Below, one piece after another: positions 54,551 to 63,296 of a stretch of DNA of 64,000 bases. Location: the NCBI RefSeq assembly GCF_003867075.1, contig NZ_CP032544.1, forward strand, positions 3,032,001-3,096,000, given 5' to 3'. The stretch's first letter is position 1; every line of letters begins with the position of its first letter. The notes beneath the pieces were generated by a model. It was given only the letters and a program-made list of their open reading frames with translations, did not search any database and had not been told where the DNA came from. The stretch is from Tenacibaculum mesophilum (GTDB lineage Bacteria; Bacteroidota; Bacteroidia; Flavobacteriales; Flavobacteriaceae). A program made the position numbers and the translations under genes.

Positions 54551-55021
54551 ATGAAAATTTTTAAAAAAATAATCATAGTTTTATTACTATTGTTAGTAAT
54601 AGTACAATTTTTTCAACCAGAAAAAAATGAAGGAGAAATTACTTCTGTTCAGTATTTTATAGAAGAAACCAAGCCAAATGATGCAGTGCATAAAATTTTA
54701 AAAACGGCTTGCTTTGATTGTCATAGTAACTCAACACGTTATCCTTGGTATAGCAGTATTACGCCTGTGAATTATTGGTTGGCAGATCATGTAAATCACG
54801 GAAAAGAAGAATTGAATTTTTCTGAATGGGCTACCTATTCTTTAAAAAGAAAGGAACACAAAATGAAAGAGGTTTGGGTAGAAGTTGAAAAAGGAAAAAT
54901 GCCATTAGATTCATATACTTGGACGCATGCCGATGCTCGTTTGTCTAAAGAAGAAGTACAACAAATCACTGAGTGGGCAAAAAGCGTTCAAAATAACTAC
55001 CAAACGCAATTAGCGAACTAA
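54551..55021 (+). CDS. Haem-binding domain protein (Haem_bd family)
   Basis: 156 residues. An N-terminal hydrophobic segment (1-22) anchors or exports it. The cytochrome-type motif CFDCH (Cys54, Cys57, His58) sits in the family block CHSNSTRYPWYSSITPVNYW, followed by DHVNHGKEELNFSEW. It is a periplasmic c-type haem protein of unknown partner. It precedes the glycosyltransferase gene by 4 bp, which suggests co-expression. Confidence 0.88.
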   Translation: MKIFKKIIIVLLLLLVIVQFFQPEKNEGEITSVQYFIEETKPNDAVHKILKTACFDCHSNSTRYPWYSSITPVNYWLADHVNHGKEELNFSEWATYSLKRKEHKMKEVWVEVEKGKMPLDSYTWTHADARLSKEEVQQITEWAKSVQNNYQTQLAN

Positions 55022-55025
55022 ATTA

Positions 55026-56255
55026 ATGCAACAACTTTTAATTATTGGGTATGTTTGGATAGAAAAAACAACAGGAGCTGGTAACCGAATGTTACAGCTA
55101 ATCAATGTTTTTAAAAACCATAATTATATCATTACTTTTGCCACACCAGCTCAAAAAACTGAAAACTCTCTAAACTTAGCTGAATTAGGAATTGAAGAAA
55201 AAGCTATCGAATTGAATTCAAGTTCTTTTGATGATTTTGTTAAAGAACTGCAACCTGATGTTGTGTTGTTCGATCGTTTTATGATGGAAGAACAATTCGG
55301 TTGGCGTGTTGCAGAACATTGCCCGAAAGCTTTACGGGTTTTAGATACAGAAGATTTACACTTTTTACGTAAAACACGCCATAAACAATTAAAAAAAGGA
55401 AAACAATTTTCTACAGAAGCATTGTTGAAGTCGAATGAAGCAAAACGAGAAATCGCTGCTATTTTACGTTGTGATATGAGTTTGATTATTTCAACTTACG
55501 AAATGCAGTTATTAAAAGACGTTTTTAAAGTTGATGAATCTTTACTATATCATTTGCCTTTTTTGTTGGATACAATAGATGCTGAAACTACTCAGAAATG
55601 GAAATCTTTTGAAGAACGAAAACATTTTGTGTTTATAGGTAACTTTTTTCATGCTCCAAATGTTGATGCTGTTTTGCAATTAAAAACAATATGGAAGCAG
55701 ATCAGAAAACAACTACCCAAAGCAGAAGTACATATTTACGGAGCCTATGTTACGCAACAAATTCAACAATTGCATAAACCAAAAGAAGGATTTATAATTA
55801 AAGGTTTTGCAGAAGATGCGCTCGAAGTAGTTAAAAATGCTAGAGTCGTGTTAGCTCCCATTCGTTTTGGTGCGGGAATTAAAGGAAAGTTAACCGAAGC
55901 AATGGAATGTGGAACTCCAAGTGTTACTACTTCGATAGGAGCAGAAGGAATGTATGACAACTTACCTTGGAACGGATTTATAGAAGATAATTTTGAGAAG
56001 TTTGCTAACAAAGCTATAGAGTTATATACTTATGATATTCTTTGGAAAAAGTCTCAACAAAAAGGTATAGAAATAATTAATTCACTATATGATAAAGACA
56101 AGTTAGGTGTTACTTTTATTAGGGGGATTAAAAAAATCCAAGAAAATTTTGAAATACATCGTACACAAAATTTTCTTGGAAGTTTGTTGCAACATCAAAC
56201 TTTACAGACTACTAAGTTTATGAGCAAGTGGATTGAAGAGAAGAATAAAAAATAG
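55026..56255 (+). CDS. Glycosyltransferase (GT-B, group 1)
   Basis: 409 residues. The N-terminal Rossmann domain opens with LLIIGYVWIEKTTGAGNRM. The C-terminal nucleotide-sugar domain has FVFIGNFFHAPNVDAV and VVLAPIRFGAGIKGKLTEAMECGTPSVTTSIGAEG, the GT4-type donor region. No signal or membrane helix. Acceptor and sugar are not deducible. It follows the haem protein in a likely two-gene operon. Confidence 0.88.
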   Translation: MQQLLIIGYVWIEKTTGAGNRMLQLINVFKNHNYIITFATPAQKTENSLNLAELGIEEKAIELNSSSFDDFVKELQPDVVLFDRFMMEEQFGWRVAEHCPKALRVLDTEDLHFLRKTRHKQLKKGKQFSTEALLKSNEAKREIAAILRCDMSLIISTYEMQLLKDVFKVDESLLYHLPFLLDTIDAETTQKWKSFEERKHFVFIGNFFHAPNVDAVLQLKTIWKQIRKQLPKAEVHIYGAYVTQQIQQLHKPKEGFIIKGFAEDALEVVKNARVVLAPIRFGAGIKGKLTEAMECGTPSVTTSIGAEGMYDNLPWNGFIEDNFEKFANKAIELYTYDILWKKSQQKGIEIINSLYDKDKLGVTFIRGIKKIQENFEIHRTQNFLGSLLQHQTLQTTKFMSKWIEEKNKK

Positions 56256-56258
56256 AAC

Positions 56259-56732
56259 TTATTCAATTTTAATATCTACAGAGGTTCTACTTTGCCATCC
56301 AGTAACATCAATTACAGAAATTTGACAATGGTAATCACCAGAATCAATATCAGTAGGAATTGTAATGTTTTGTGCTATTTCATATTCTTTACGATTATTA
56401 TCAATTGTGTAATTTTCCATAAAAATTAAAGGAGAAACAGGATCTTTTATAGGAGATAATTCACAATTAGAACCTTGGTCATCGTGCGTGTGATGATCAA
56501 AATTATGGTGGATATCAATAGCATAAGTGGCCAAAGCTATGTTGTCAGACACTTTTACACGTATTGTGTACTCTTTTCCTTTTTCTAATACAGCACACGA
56601 TTTAGGAAACCCTTCGTTGTAATTTATGGTAATAGTTGGTTTTTCAGTATCTGGTTCTTCAGAATCACTACTACAACCAAAGTTTACCAAAGTTAAGAAG
56701 AGTAAAGCGCTTGTTATTTTTAATAATTTCAT
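56259..56732 (-). CDS. DUF4625 lipoprotein
   Basis: 157 residues. A lipobox (LVNFGC, Cys20) precedes one DUF4625 Ig-like domain with a dense histidine cluster (IDIHHNFDHHTHDD) that could bind metal. It is the last gene of a four-gene minus-strand locus with a second DUF4625 protein, a TonB receptor and a His-rich peptide. Surface or periplasmic lipoprotein; metal binding is inferred. Confidence 0.85.
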   Translation of the reverse strand: MKLLKITSALLFLTLVNFGCSSDSEEPDTEKPTITINYNEGFPKSCAVLEKGKEYTIRVKVSDNIALATYAIDIHHNFDHHTHDDQGSNCELSPIKDPVSPLIFMENYTIDNNRKEYEIAQNITIPTDIDSGDYHCQISVIDVTGWQSRTSVDIKIE

Positions 56733-56793
56733 GGTAGTTTATTATTTATAAAAGACTACTTGAGAAAATCAAGTAGTCTTTAATTAGTTATAA

Positions 56794-57618
56794 TTATTTT
56801 ATTTCAAGAGGAATAGACAGCTTTACTGTTTCACTTTCACCACTTTCTTTAGCGTAAATGTTTAACCAGTAGTTTCCTACAGGAGCTCCAGGAATTAAAT
56901 CGTAGTGATAATGTATGTGTGGGTTTTTAACTCCTTCATATAAATTTTTAGGTAAAACAGTAATTACTTTGTCCCACTTTCCAACTTCAACATTCTGTCC
57001 TTCTCTCCATTCTTCGAACCAAAACTCATATTTAATTTCAGTAACAGTATTATTACCAGAAACATATTCAAATTCTGTGTGTAACTCATCTTTTCCAAAA
57101 GCGATTGAGTTGTTCTCCCCAATTTCTAAGTCTTTAAATTTTTGAATGATATGTAACTTTTTAGTAATAGCACTTTTAGTTCCGTCTTCATGTTCAACAG
57201 TAATTTTGAATTTATAAATCCCTTCAGCAGGTGTAAAAGAAGGAGTGTACTTGTTCTCTTCATCAAAATATACATGGTAATGTATATGAGGGTTTAATTG
57301 GCCTTCATATCGGTCAACAGGTACTAAATGGTTTTTTAACTCCCAAATTAGTTCACCGTTTTTAACTTTTGGAACATCGTAAGATTCTACGTCAAAATAA
57401 ATTTTAGAAACTTTGCTAGTACCCTCATAGCCAAATTCAATATGAACATCTATGTTCGATTGTGGTAAAACAAAATCAGAATTACCTAACTCCAAGCCTT
57501 TGAAATTTTCTGTATTAATATTTTCATCAAAAGTATCTGGGATGTTATCTTCATCACTACAAGAAATGATTAAAAGACTTACGAAAAATAAGATTGCTGA
57601 TTTAAATGTGTTTTTCAT
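56794..57618 (-). CDS. Double DUF4625 lipoprotein
   Basis: 274 residues. A lipobox (LLIISC, Cys20) is followed by two DUF4625-type Ig-like repeats (about 35-150 and 155-272). Each ends in a similar block: NPHIHYHVYFD in the first and NPHIHYHYDL in the second. The repeated HxHYH motif suggests a metal site in each repeat. It lies 20 bp from the TonB receptor gene and may be its surface partner, inferred from context. Confidence 0.85.
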   Translation of the reverse strand: MKNTFKSAILFFVSLLIISCSDEDNIPDTFDENINTENFKGLELGNSDFVLPQSNIDVHIEFGYEGTSKVSKIYFDVESYDVPKVKNGELIWELKNHLVPVDRYEGQLNPHIHYHVYFDEENKYTPSFTPAEGIYKFKITVEHEDGTKSAITKKLHIIQKFKDLEIGENNSIAFGKDELHTEFEYVSGNNTVTEIKYEFWFEEWREGQNVEVGKWDKVITVLPKNLYEGVKNPHIHYHYDLIPGAPVGNYWLNIYAKESGESETVKLSIPLEIK

Positions 57619-57637
57619 GATTAAAAAAATTAAATAA

Positions 57638-59998
57638 TTAAAATGTTTGTATAATTGTTATTGAAAAGTTTCTTCCAGGTTCAGGAACCTCTATCAGTCT
57701 GTAGAAGCTTGTATGGTCGAATACTTTGTTGTTTAAAATATTATTTAGCCTACCTTGAATTTTAAGAGGCTGCTTTTTTGAGAAAAGATCTACACTAGTA
57801 TGTAAACCGATGTTAAATAAAGAATACCCTCCTGTAGTTTTTTCAGGAGGAACAATATTGTTTTGATCTGAAACTAATCGTACACTAGAGAATATTTTAG
57901 TTTCTCCAAAAGTAGACCAAGGATTCAATGTGTATTCAAGCGAAACAACTCCTGTTAATGGAGGGGAAAAAGGAAGTGTGAAGTTTTTCTTTTTTCCACT
58001 TAACTGTCTTGCTTTTACATATTCTAAAGAACCTGTAATAGATAATTTATCAATAGGTTCATATTGCGCCATAATTTCGCCACCATATCTAAAAACACGA
58101 CTTTGATTGTATTGATACTTCTGAAGTGTTTCGTAATACTCTGACGTTGGACTTAAATAAATATAATTATCAAAATAATTGACAAATGGCGTGATTTGAA
58201 TAGATCCTCTACTAAAGTTAGCTTTAAACTCTCCATCTATTTGATAAGAACTTTCAGGTTCTAAGTCAAGACTTCCTTCTTCGTATCGATACATGTGATA
58301 GTTTACTCCGTCTGAAGCCAATTCGTTTGCCAGTGGAATTCTAAAGCTCTTGCCTATATTTATTTTATATGATGTATTTTTAAGTCCATAACTTAATCCA
58401 GCTGAAGCACTTAAGCTTCCAAAAGTTAAGCTCTTTCTTTTTGATCGCTGTAGTTGTTGCTGAGTAGTGTTTCCGTTTTCGTCAGTAACAGGAGATAAAA
58501 ACCACTCGTAATATGGCTGTGTTTTTATTATACCATAATCGTAACGTATACCACCATCTAAATATAATTTGTCGTTGAGTTTTATTTGATCGTACACAAA
58601 AGCCCCAGCTGTAAAACGAGTATATTCAGGAATAAGAAACCCCCAACCATCAATAGTATTATCTTGATACTCTAAATTAACACCTGTAGTAACTTTATGT
58701 TTATTAAAGTTATGTAATTGACTTTTTACATTAAGACTATAGGTATTCTTTTTAAATAAGCGTTCCATTGTAGATGACGGCTTGGGCATATAACCATGTG
58801 GAACAGGTTCTGAGTGTTCTTCGCGATGATTATTTTGAAACCCAAGCTCAACATCTAACGTATAATTGGGGAATAGAAAACTGGTATTATTTGTTATTTT
58901 AAAATGATTGACCTTATGATATGGTAAATCAATATCTCTATTGTCAACATCGTAGTCTATTTTAGAAGTTCTCACTTCCAGACCATGAGCATTAGCGAAA
59001 AAACCGTTTTTAGAATTAACATTACTAAAAGAAGTTATAGAGCTTATATTATCAGATACATAACCTATAGAAACTCCAACATTATGATTAAATCCTGCTG
59101 TATTACGTAAGTAATTTTTATGCAAATCAAAAATGTAATTATCGTACGTTATTTTTTTGGTAGGAACTTTATAATCGCCATAATCTTCATGAGTTATTCT
59201 AGCTTTGTAATACCAATGATTATAACGTTGTTTAACACCTAAAGAAACTCCATAAAAATCGTTGTTACTTCTATTGGTAAGGTTTAGTTCACCAGTAAAG
59301 GAATTAACATCAGGTAGTAAATTGTTTTTCAGGCTAATTACACCCGATATTGCATCTGAACCATAGAGTAGAGAAGCAGCTCCTTTAGTAACTTCTATAT
59401 TGTCAATATTATATTGGTCTATTTCCAAACCATGATCGGCTCCCCATTGTTGTGCTTCGTGTTTTATACCGTTTTCAACAACAACAACTCTATTAAAACC
59501 TAAACCTCTAATGGTAGGTTTGGATTGACCAGAACCTATAGTTATTGTACTAACTCCTGGTATGTCTTTAAGAGTTTGCATTAAACTATTATCCCTGTTT
59601 TTCTCTAAAAAATCAACATCAATCCTTTGTGTGTTGCTAGAGAACTTTGTTAGTGTTTTTTTAGGGTTTTGTGCAATAACCACCTCATTTAATACTGAAT
59701 TGTCTTGTATTAGAGGAATAACTATTACTGAATTAGTAGGAGAAATACTTTCTTTATAAGTAACATACCCAACATGAGTAACAGTTAAGAGGTATTCTTT
59801 GTTTAAAAGTTTAAAAAAAGTACTACTTCCTCTAGTGTTTGTGTATGCGTGCTTTGAACCGATACTCACGTGAGCATTGGGTAACTCACTTTGTGTTGTT
59901 GCATCGATAACCTTAATAGTAACAGAATTAGTGTTCTGACCAAAAAGAATAGTATGAAACAATACACAAAATAAAGCACCTAAGCTTTGTTTTGTCAT
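57638..59998 (-). CDS. TonB-dependent outer-membrane receptor
   Basis: 786 residues from the ATG at 59998, chosen because it gives a proper signal peptide (MTKQSLGALFCVLFHTILFG); an upstream ATG at 60046 adds 16 unlikely residues. Domains: carboxypeptidase-regulatory-like (about 25-105), plug (about 120-225, IPGVSTITIGSGQSKPTIRG region) and a 22-strand-type barrel to the C-terminal aromatic-Phe end. A loop contains HREEHSEPVPHGY, rich in His. Neighbouring His-rich proteins suggest zinc or copper import (ZnuD-like). No siderophore genes lie nearby. Confidence 0.92.
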   Translation of the reverse strand: MTKQSLGALFCVLFHTILFGQNTNSVTIKVIDATTQSELPNAHVSIGSKHAYTNTRGSSTFFKLLNKEYLLTVTHVGYVTYKESISPTNSVIVIPLIQDNSVLNEVVIAQNPKKTLTKFSSNTQRIDVDFLEKNRDNSLMQTLKDIPGVSTITIGSGQSKPTIRGLGFNRVVVVENGIKHEAQQWGADHGLEIDQYNIDNIEVTKGAASLLYGSDAISGVISLKNNLLPDVNSFTGELNLTNRSNNDFYGVSLGVKQRYNHWYYKARITHEDYGDYKVPTKKITYDNYIFDLHKNYLRNTAGFNHNVGVSIGYVSDNISSITSFSNVNSKNGFFANAHGLEVRTSKIDYDVDNRDIDLPYHKVNHFKITNNTSFLFPNYTLDVELGFQNNHREEHSEPVPHGYMPKPSSTMERLFKKNTYSLNVKSQLHNFNKHKVTTGVNLEYQDNTIDGWGFLIPEYTRFTAGAFVYDQIKLNDKLYLDGGIRYDYGIIKTQPYYEWFLSPVTDENGNTTQQQLQRSKRKSLTFGSLSASAGLSYGLKNTSYKINIGKSFRIPLANELASDGVNYHMYRYEEGSLDLEPESSYQIDGEFKANFSRGSIQITPFVNYFDNYIYLSPTSEYYETLQKYQYNQSRVFRYGGEIMAQYEPIDKLSITGSLEYVKARQLSGKKKNFTLPFSPPLTGVVSLEYTLNPWSTFGETKIFSSVRLVSDQNNIVPPEKTTGGYSLFNIGLHTSVDLFSKKQPLKIQGRLNNILNNKVFDHTSFYRLIEVPEPGRNFSITIIQTF

Positions 59999-60191
59999 TG
60001 TAAATAGAATTAAACGAATTGTAGTAGTTGAACTGTAAGCGCTCAACTATTGATTAAATAATATAGAACAGATAGTTAACTAATAGAAAAAGTAAATGGT
60101 AAATACAGTACAGACTTAGTAGGTTTATATGCATATATATTTACAACAATTCTTAATACAAGAAAGTTAAGTATGTTCTAAATTTAGTATG

Positions 60192-60530
60192 TTATGAGTA
60201 AGTTGGAGGTCCTCTAAGCTTTCTATTCAGACATTGGTAAGAAGGTAAGATAATTGACTTGTAATTATCTACTATCGTCTTGCTAGGAAGAATAGCTAAA
60301 GCTGGTGAGAAATTTTGTGTAGGTACATCAAAAGAAGCAAAAGAAAAATAACAAATATCACAATGGTCGTTTACCGATTCGTGTAAGTGAGTAGATTTTT
60401 CTTTACAGTTATGGTGGTGTGCTTCATTATCATGATGATGAGTAGCTTTTATAAGAATAGGAAGCATAAGAAGAACCACCAATGATAAAGAGGTGATTTT
60501 ACGAAATATGCTATTTTTATATAAGCTCAT
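60192..60530 (-). CDS. Small His/Cys-rich membrane-anchored protein
   Basis: 112 residues. One N-terminal hydrophobic helix (about 11-27) is followed by clusters HHHDNEAHHHNC and HLHESVNDHCDIC, which are typical metal-binding patterns. It is the first gene of the TonB receptor locus. Similar short His-rich proteins precede metal-linked TonB receptors in other flavobacteria (recall, not checked). Likely a metal sensor or chaperone in the envelope. Confidence 0.75.
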   Translation of the reverse strand: MSLYKNSIFRKITSLSLVVLLMLPILIKATHHHDNEAHHHNCKEKSTHLHESVNDHCDICYFSFASFDVPTQNFSPALAILPSKTIVDNYKSIILPSYQCLNRKLRGPPTYS

Positions 60531-60603
60531 TTTTTATAACTGATAAATGGCAAAAATAAATGCTTGTTGTATTTTTTTATATTAAATTATGTTAATTTTT
60601 ATT

Positions 60604-60647
60604 AAAAAAACAGCTTCTTCTTTCTAATAAGAGGAAGCTGTTTTTGT
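60604..60647 (-). terminator. Terminator downstream of the M3 peptidase gene
   Basis: A 12-bp stem with one G-T pair (60611-60622 with 60629-60640, core CAGCTTC) is flanked by A- and T-runs. Confidence 0.8.
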
Positions 60648-60668
60648 TAGATAAAGTAATAAAGAGAT

Positions 60669-62696
60669 TTAGCTCATTAATCCAGCACGTCTTAATAAAG
60701 CATCAGGTTTTGGTTCTCTACCTCTAAAACGTTTGTATAACTCCATAGGCTCTTCTGTTCCGCCTTTAGATAATACATTGTTTTTAAATTTATCTGCAAC
60801 TTCTTTATTAAAAATACCTTCCTCTTTAAAATATTCAAAAGCATCGGCATCTAAAACCTCTGCCCATTTATATGAATAATATCCAGCTGAGTATCCGCCT
60901 TGAAAAATATGAGAAAAAGAAGTACTCATACAATTTTCTGCTACATCAGGATATAATTTAGTCTCAGCAAAAGCATTCGTTTCAAACTCTTTTACATCAG
61001 TAATGGTTTCAGGAGAATCTCCAGAGTGCCAAGACATATCTAATAATCCGAAGCTTAATTGACGCAAGGTTTGCATTCCTTCATGGAAACTCGCAGATTC
61101 TTTAATTTTCTCAACGTATTCCATAGGAATAATTGCTCCAGTTTCGTAATGTTTTGCAAACAATTCCAACGCTTCTTTTTCGTAACACCAGTTTTCTAAA
61201 ACCTGACTAGGTAATTCCACAAAATCCCAAGAAACAGAAGTTCCTGATAAGCTCTTATAAGTAGTATTTGCCAACATTCCGTGTAAGGCGTGACCAAACT
61301 CGTGGAATAAGGTAGTAACCTCGTTAAAAGTTAATAAAGAAGGTTTGGTTTGTGTTGGTTTGGTAAAGTTACAAACGATAGAGACTTGTGGTCTTTCGTT
61401 AGTATCGTTACTCCTATATTGTGATTTGTAAGAAGTCATCCACGCACCGTTACGTTTTCCTGGTCTTGGATGAAAATCAGCATAAAAATACGAAACAAAA
61501 TTACCATCAGTATCAGTTACAGCATACGTCTTAACATCTTCATGATACTTATCAATAGTGTCAATTTCTTCAAACTGTAAATTATACAATTTGTTAGCTA
61601 CAGTAAATACACCATCAATTACATTCTCTAACTTAAAATAAGGTTTTAATAATTCTTGATCTAAGTTAAACAACTCCTTTTTTAGTTTTTCAGAATAGTA
61701 AGCACCATCCCATTTTTGTAACTGGTCTATTCCGTCTAGTTTTTTAGCATAGGCCTCTAAATTATCAAATTCACGTTGCGCAGCAGGTTTCGCTTTTTCT
61801 AACAATTCATTTAAAAACTCCATAACCTTTTCAGGAGTTTCAGCCATACGCTCTTCTAATACAAAATGAGCGTGGGTTTTATAACCTAATAGGTTGGCAC
61901 GTTTGTGGCGTAAGGTTACAATATCTTTTACAATTTGCTCATTGTTGTATTCATTTTGTTGGAAACCTTTTTTACCAAAAGCTATTGCTAACTTTTTTCT
62001 CAATTCTCTATTATCAGCATAGGTCATAAAAGGAATATAGCTTGGATAATCTAAGGTAATCATCCAACCCTCTTTACCTTTTGAGTTCGCAAGTTCTTTA
62101 GCAGCTTCTTTAGCGCTTTCAGGTAAGCCAGCTAAATCATCTTCATTGGTAATTAATAATTCAAAAGCATTGGTTTCAGCCAATACATGCTCCCCAAACT
62201 GTAACGATAATTTTGCTAACTCAGCATCAATTTTGCGAAGCTCAGCTTTGTCAGTTTCATTTAAATTTGCTCCGTTACGCGCAAAGCTTTTGTATTGCTT
62301 ATCTAGCAACATTTCTTGTTCAGGAGTCAAGTTTAAATCAGACAATTGATTGTATACAGTTTTTACACGTTTAAACAACCTTTCATTTAAAATCATGTCG
62401 TTTCTAAACTCACTTAACCAAGGAGAAATATCTTTAGCTATTTTTTGAATTTCTTCATTTGTTTCGGCAGAGTTTAAGTTGAAAAAGATAGAAGTAGCTC
62501 TATCTAACTTATTACCTGTATTGTCTAAAGCGACTGTAGTGTTTTCAAAAGTTGGAGTTTCAGAGTTTTCTACAATAGCATCAATTTCGTCTTTAGCTAT
62601 TTGTATAGCTTCTTTTATAGCGGGTTTATAATCTTCTTCTTTAATTTGAGAAAAAGGGGGCGTATTAAAATCTTGTAAAAGTGGATTTTTAGTCAT
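60669..62696 (-). CDS. M3 family metallopeptidase (oligopeptidase A / Dcp-like)
   Basis: 675 residues, the usual length for the family. The zinc motif HEFGH is at 465-469, preceded by TLF and followed later by a third ligand Glu in the VSWDFVELPSQ segment. There is no signal peptide (MTKNPLLQDFNTPPFSQI), so it is cytoplasmic. It degrades short peptides, including cleaved signal peptides. It is downstream of purE with a weak hairpin between them. Confidence 0.95.
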   Translation of the reverse strand: MTKNPLLQDFNTPPFSQIKEEDYKPAIKEAIQIAKDEIDAIVENSETPTFENTTVALDNTGNKLDRATSIFFNLNSAETNEEIQKIAKDISPWLSEFRNDMILNERLFKRVKTVYNQLSDLNLTPEQEMLLDKQYKSFARNGANLNETDKAELRKIDAELAKLSLQFGEHVLAETNAFELLITNEDDLAGLPESAKEAAKELANSKGKEGWMITLDYPSYIPFMTYADNRELRKKLAIAFGKKGFQQNEYNNEQIVKDIVTLRHKRANLLGYKTHAHFVLEERMAETPEKVMEFLNELLEKAKPAAQREFDNLEAYAKKLDGIDQLQKWDGAYYSEKLKKELFNLDQELLKPYFKLENVIDGVFTVANKLYNLQFEEIDTIDKYHEDVKTYAVTDTDGNFVSYFYADFHPRPGKRNGAWMTSYKSQYRSNDTNERPQVSIVCNFTKPTQTKPSLLTFNEVTTLFHEFGHALHGMLANTTYKSLSGTSVSWDFVELPSQVLENWCYEKEALELFAKHYETGAIIPMEYVEKIKESASFHEGMQTLRQLSFGLLDMSWHSGDSPETITDVKEFETNAFAETKLYPDVAENCMSTSFSHIFQGGYSAGYYSYKWAEVLDADAFEYFKEEGIFNKEVADKFKNNVLSKGGTEEPMELYKRFRGREPKPDALLRRAGLMS

Positions 62697-62724
62697 GAAA
62701 ATTTAGTTTAAAAAATTGAAGAAA

Positions 62725-62750
62725 CCTCACAAATAAAAAAATCTGTGAGG
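62725..62750 (-). terminator. Possible weak terminator downstream of purE
   Basis: CCTCACA (62725-62731) pairs with TGTGAGG (62744-62750) across a 12-nt loop, with a T-run farther on the minus strand. Confidence 0.4.
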
Positions 62751-62778
62751 CCTTCAAGTTAATATTGTACTAAGGTAC

Positions 62779-63258
62779 TTATTTTTTTACGCTTTCAGAA
62801 GCTTTTTCAACTTTCAGTTTTAAGCCTTCTTTATAAGCGATAATTTTGTCTAACACACATTTGTCTGAAGCTCCAATAATTTGAGCTGCTAAGATTCCTG
62901 CATTTTTTGCCCCATCTAAAGCAACTGTAGCCACAGGAACACCCCCTGGCATTTGAAGAATAGATAACACAGAATCCCAACCATCAATAGAGTTTCTACT
63001 TTTAACAGGAACTCCAATTACTGGTAACGGACTCATACTGGCTACCATTCCAGGTAAATGAGCAGCACCACCAGCACCGGCAACAATAACTTGTACGCCA
63101 CGCTTGTGTGCATTGTTAGCGTAATCGAATAATTTTTCAGGAGTTCTGTGTGCAGATACGATATCTACTTCTACTTGAATATCAAAACTCTCTAAAATAT
63201 CAATTGCTTCTTGCATAATTGGAAGATCTGAATCGCTTCCCATGATAATTCCTACCAT
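62779..63258 (-). CDS. purE: N5-carboxyaminoimidazole ribonucleotide mutase PurE
   Basis: 159 residues of class I PurE, which converts N5-CAIR to CAIR in purine synthesis. It shows the MGSDSDLPIM substrate loop, the catalytic-His region SAHRTPEKL, and AGAGGAAHLPGMVAS. It pairs with PurK, encoded 38 bp upstream, so the two steps are co-expressed. Confidence 0.97.
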   Translation of the reverse strand: MVGIIMGSDSDLPIMQEAIDILESFDIQVEVDIVSAHRTPEKLFDYANNAHKRGVQVIVAGAGGAAHLPGMVASMSPLPVIGVPVKSRNSIDGWDSVLSILQMPGGVPVATVALDGAKNAGILAAQIIGASDKCVLDKIIAYKEGLKLKVEKASESVKK

Positions 63259-63262
63259 AAAT

Positions 63263-63296
63263 TTATGTTTTTGTCATCTCGAACGTAGTCGAGAGG
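63263..63296. repeat. Dispersed flavobacterial intergenic repeat (fragment) between purE and purK
   Basis: The spacer contains TGTCATCTCGAACGTAGTCG and then AGAGGTTA. It resembles short TCATTTCGA-type dispersed repeats of flavobacterial genomes. It contains the inverted pair CTCGA/TCGAG. Confidence 0.5.
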
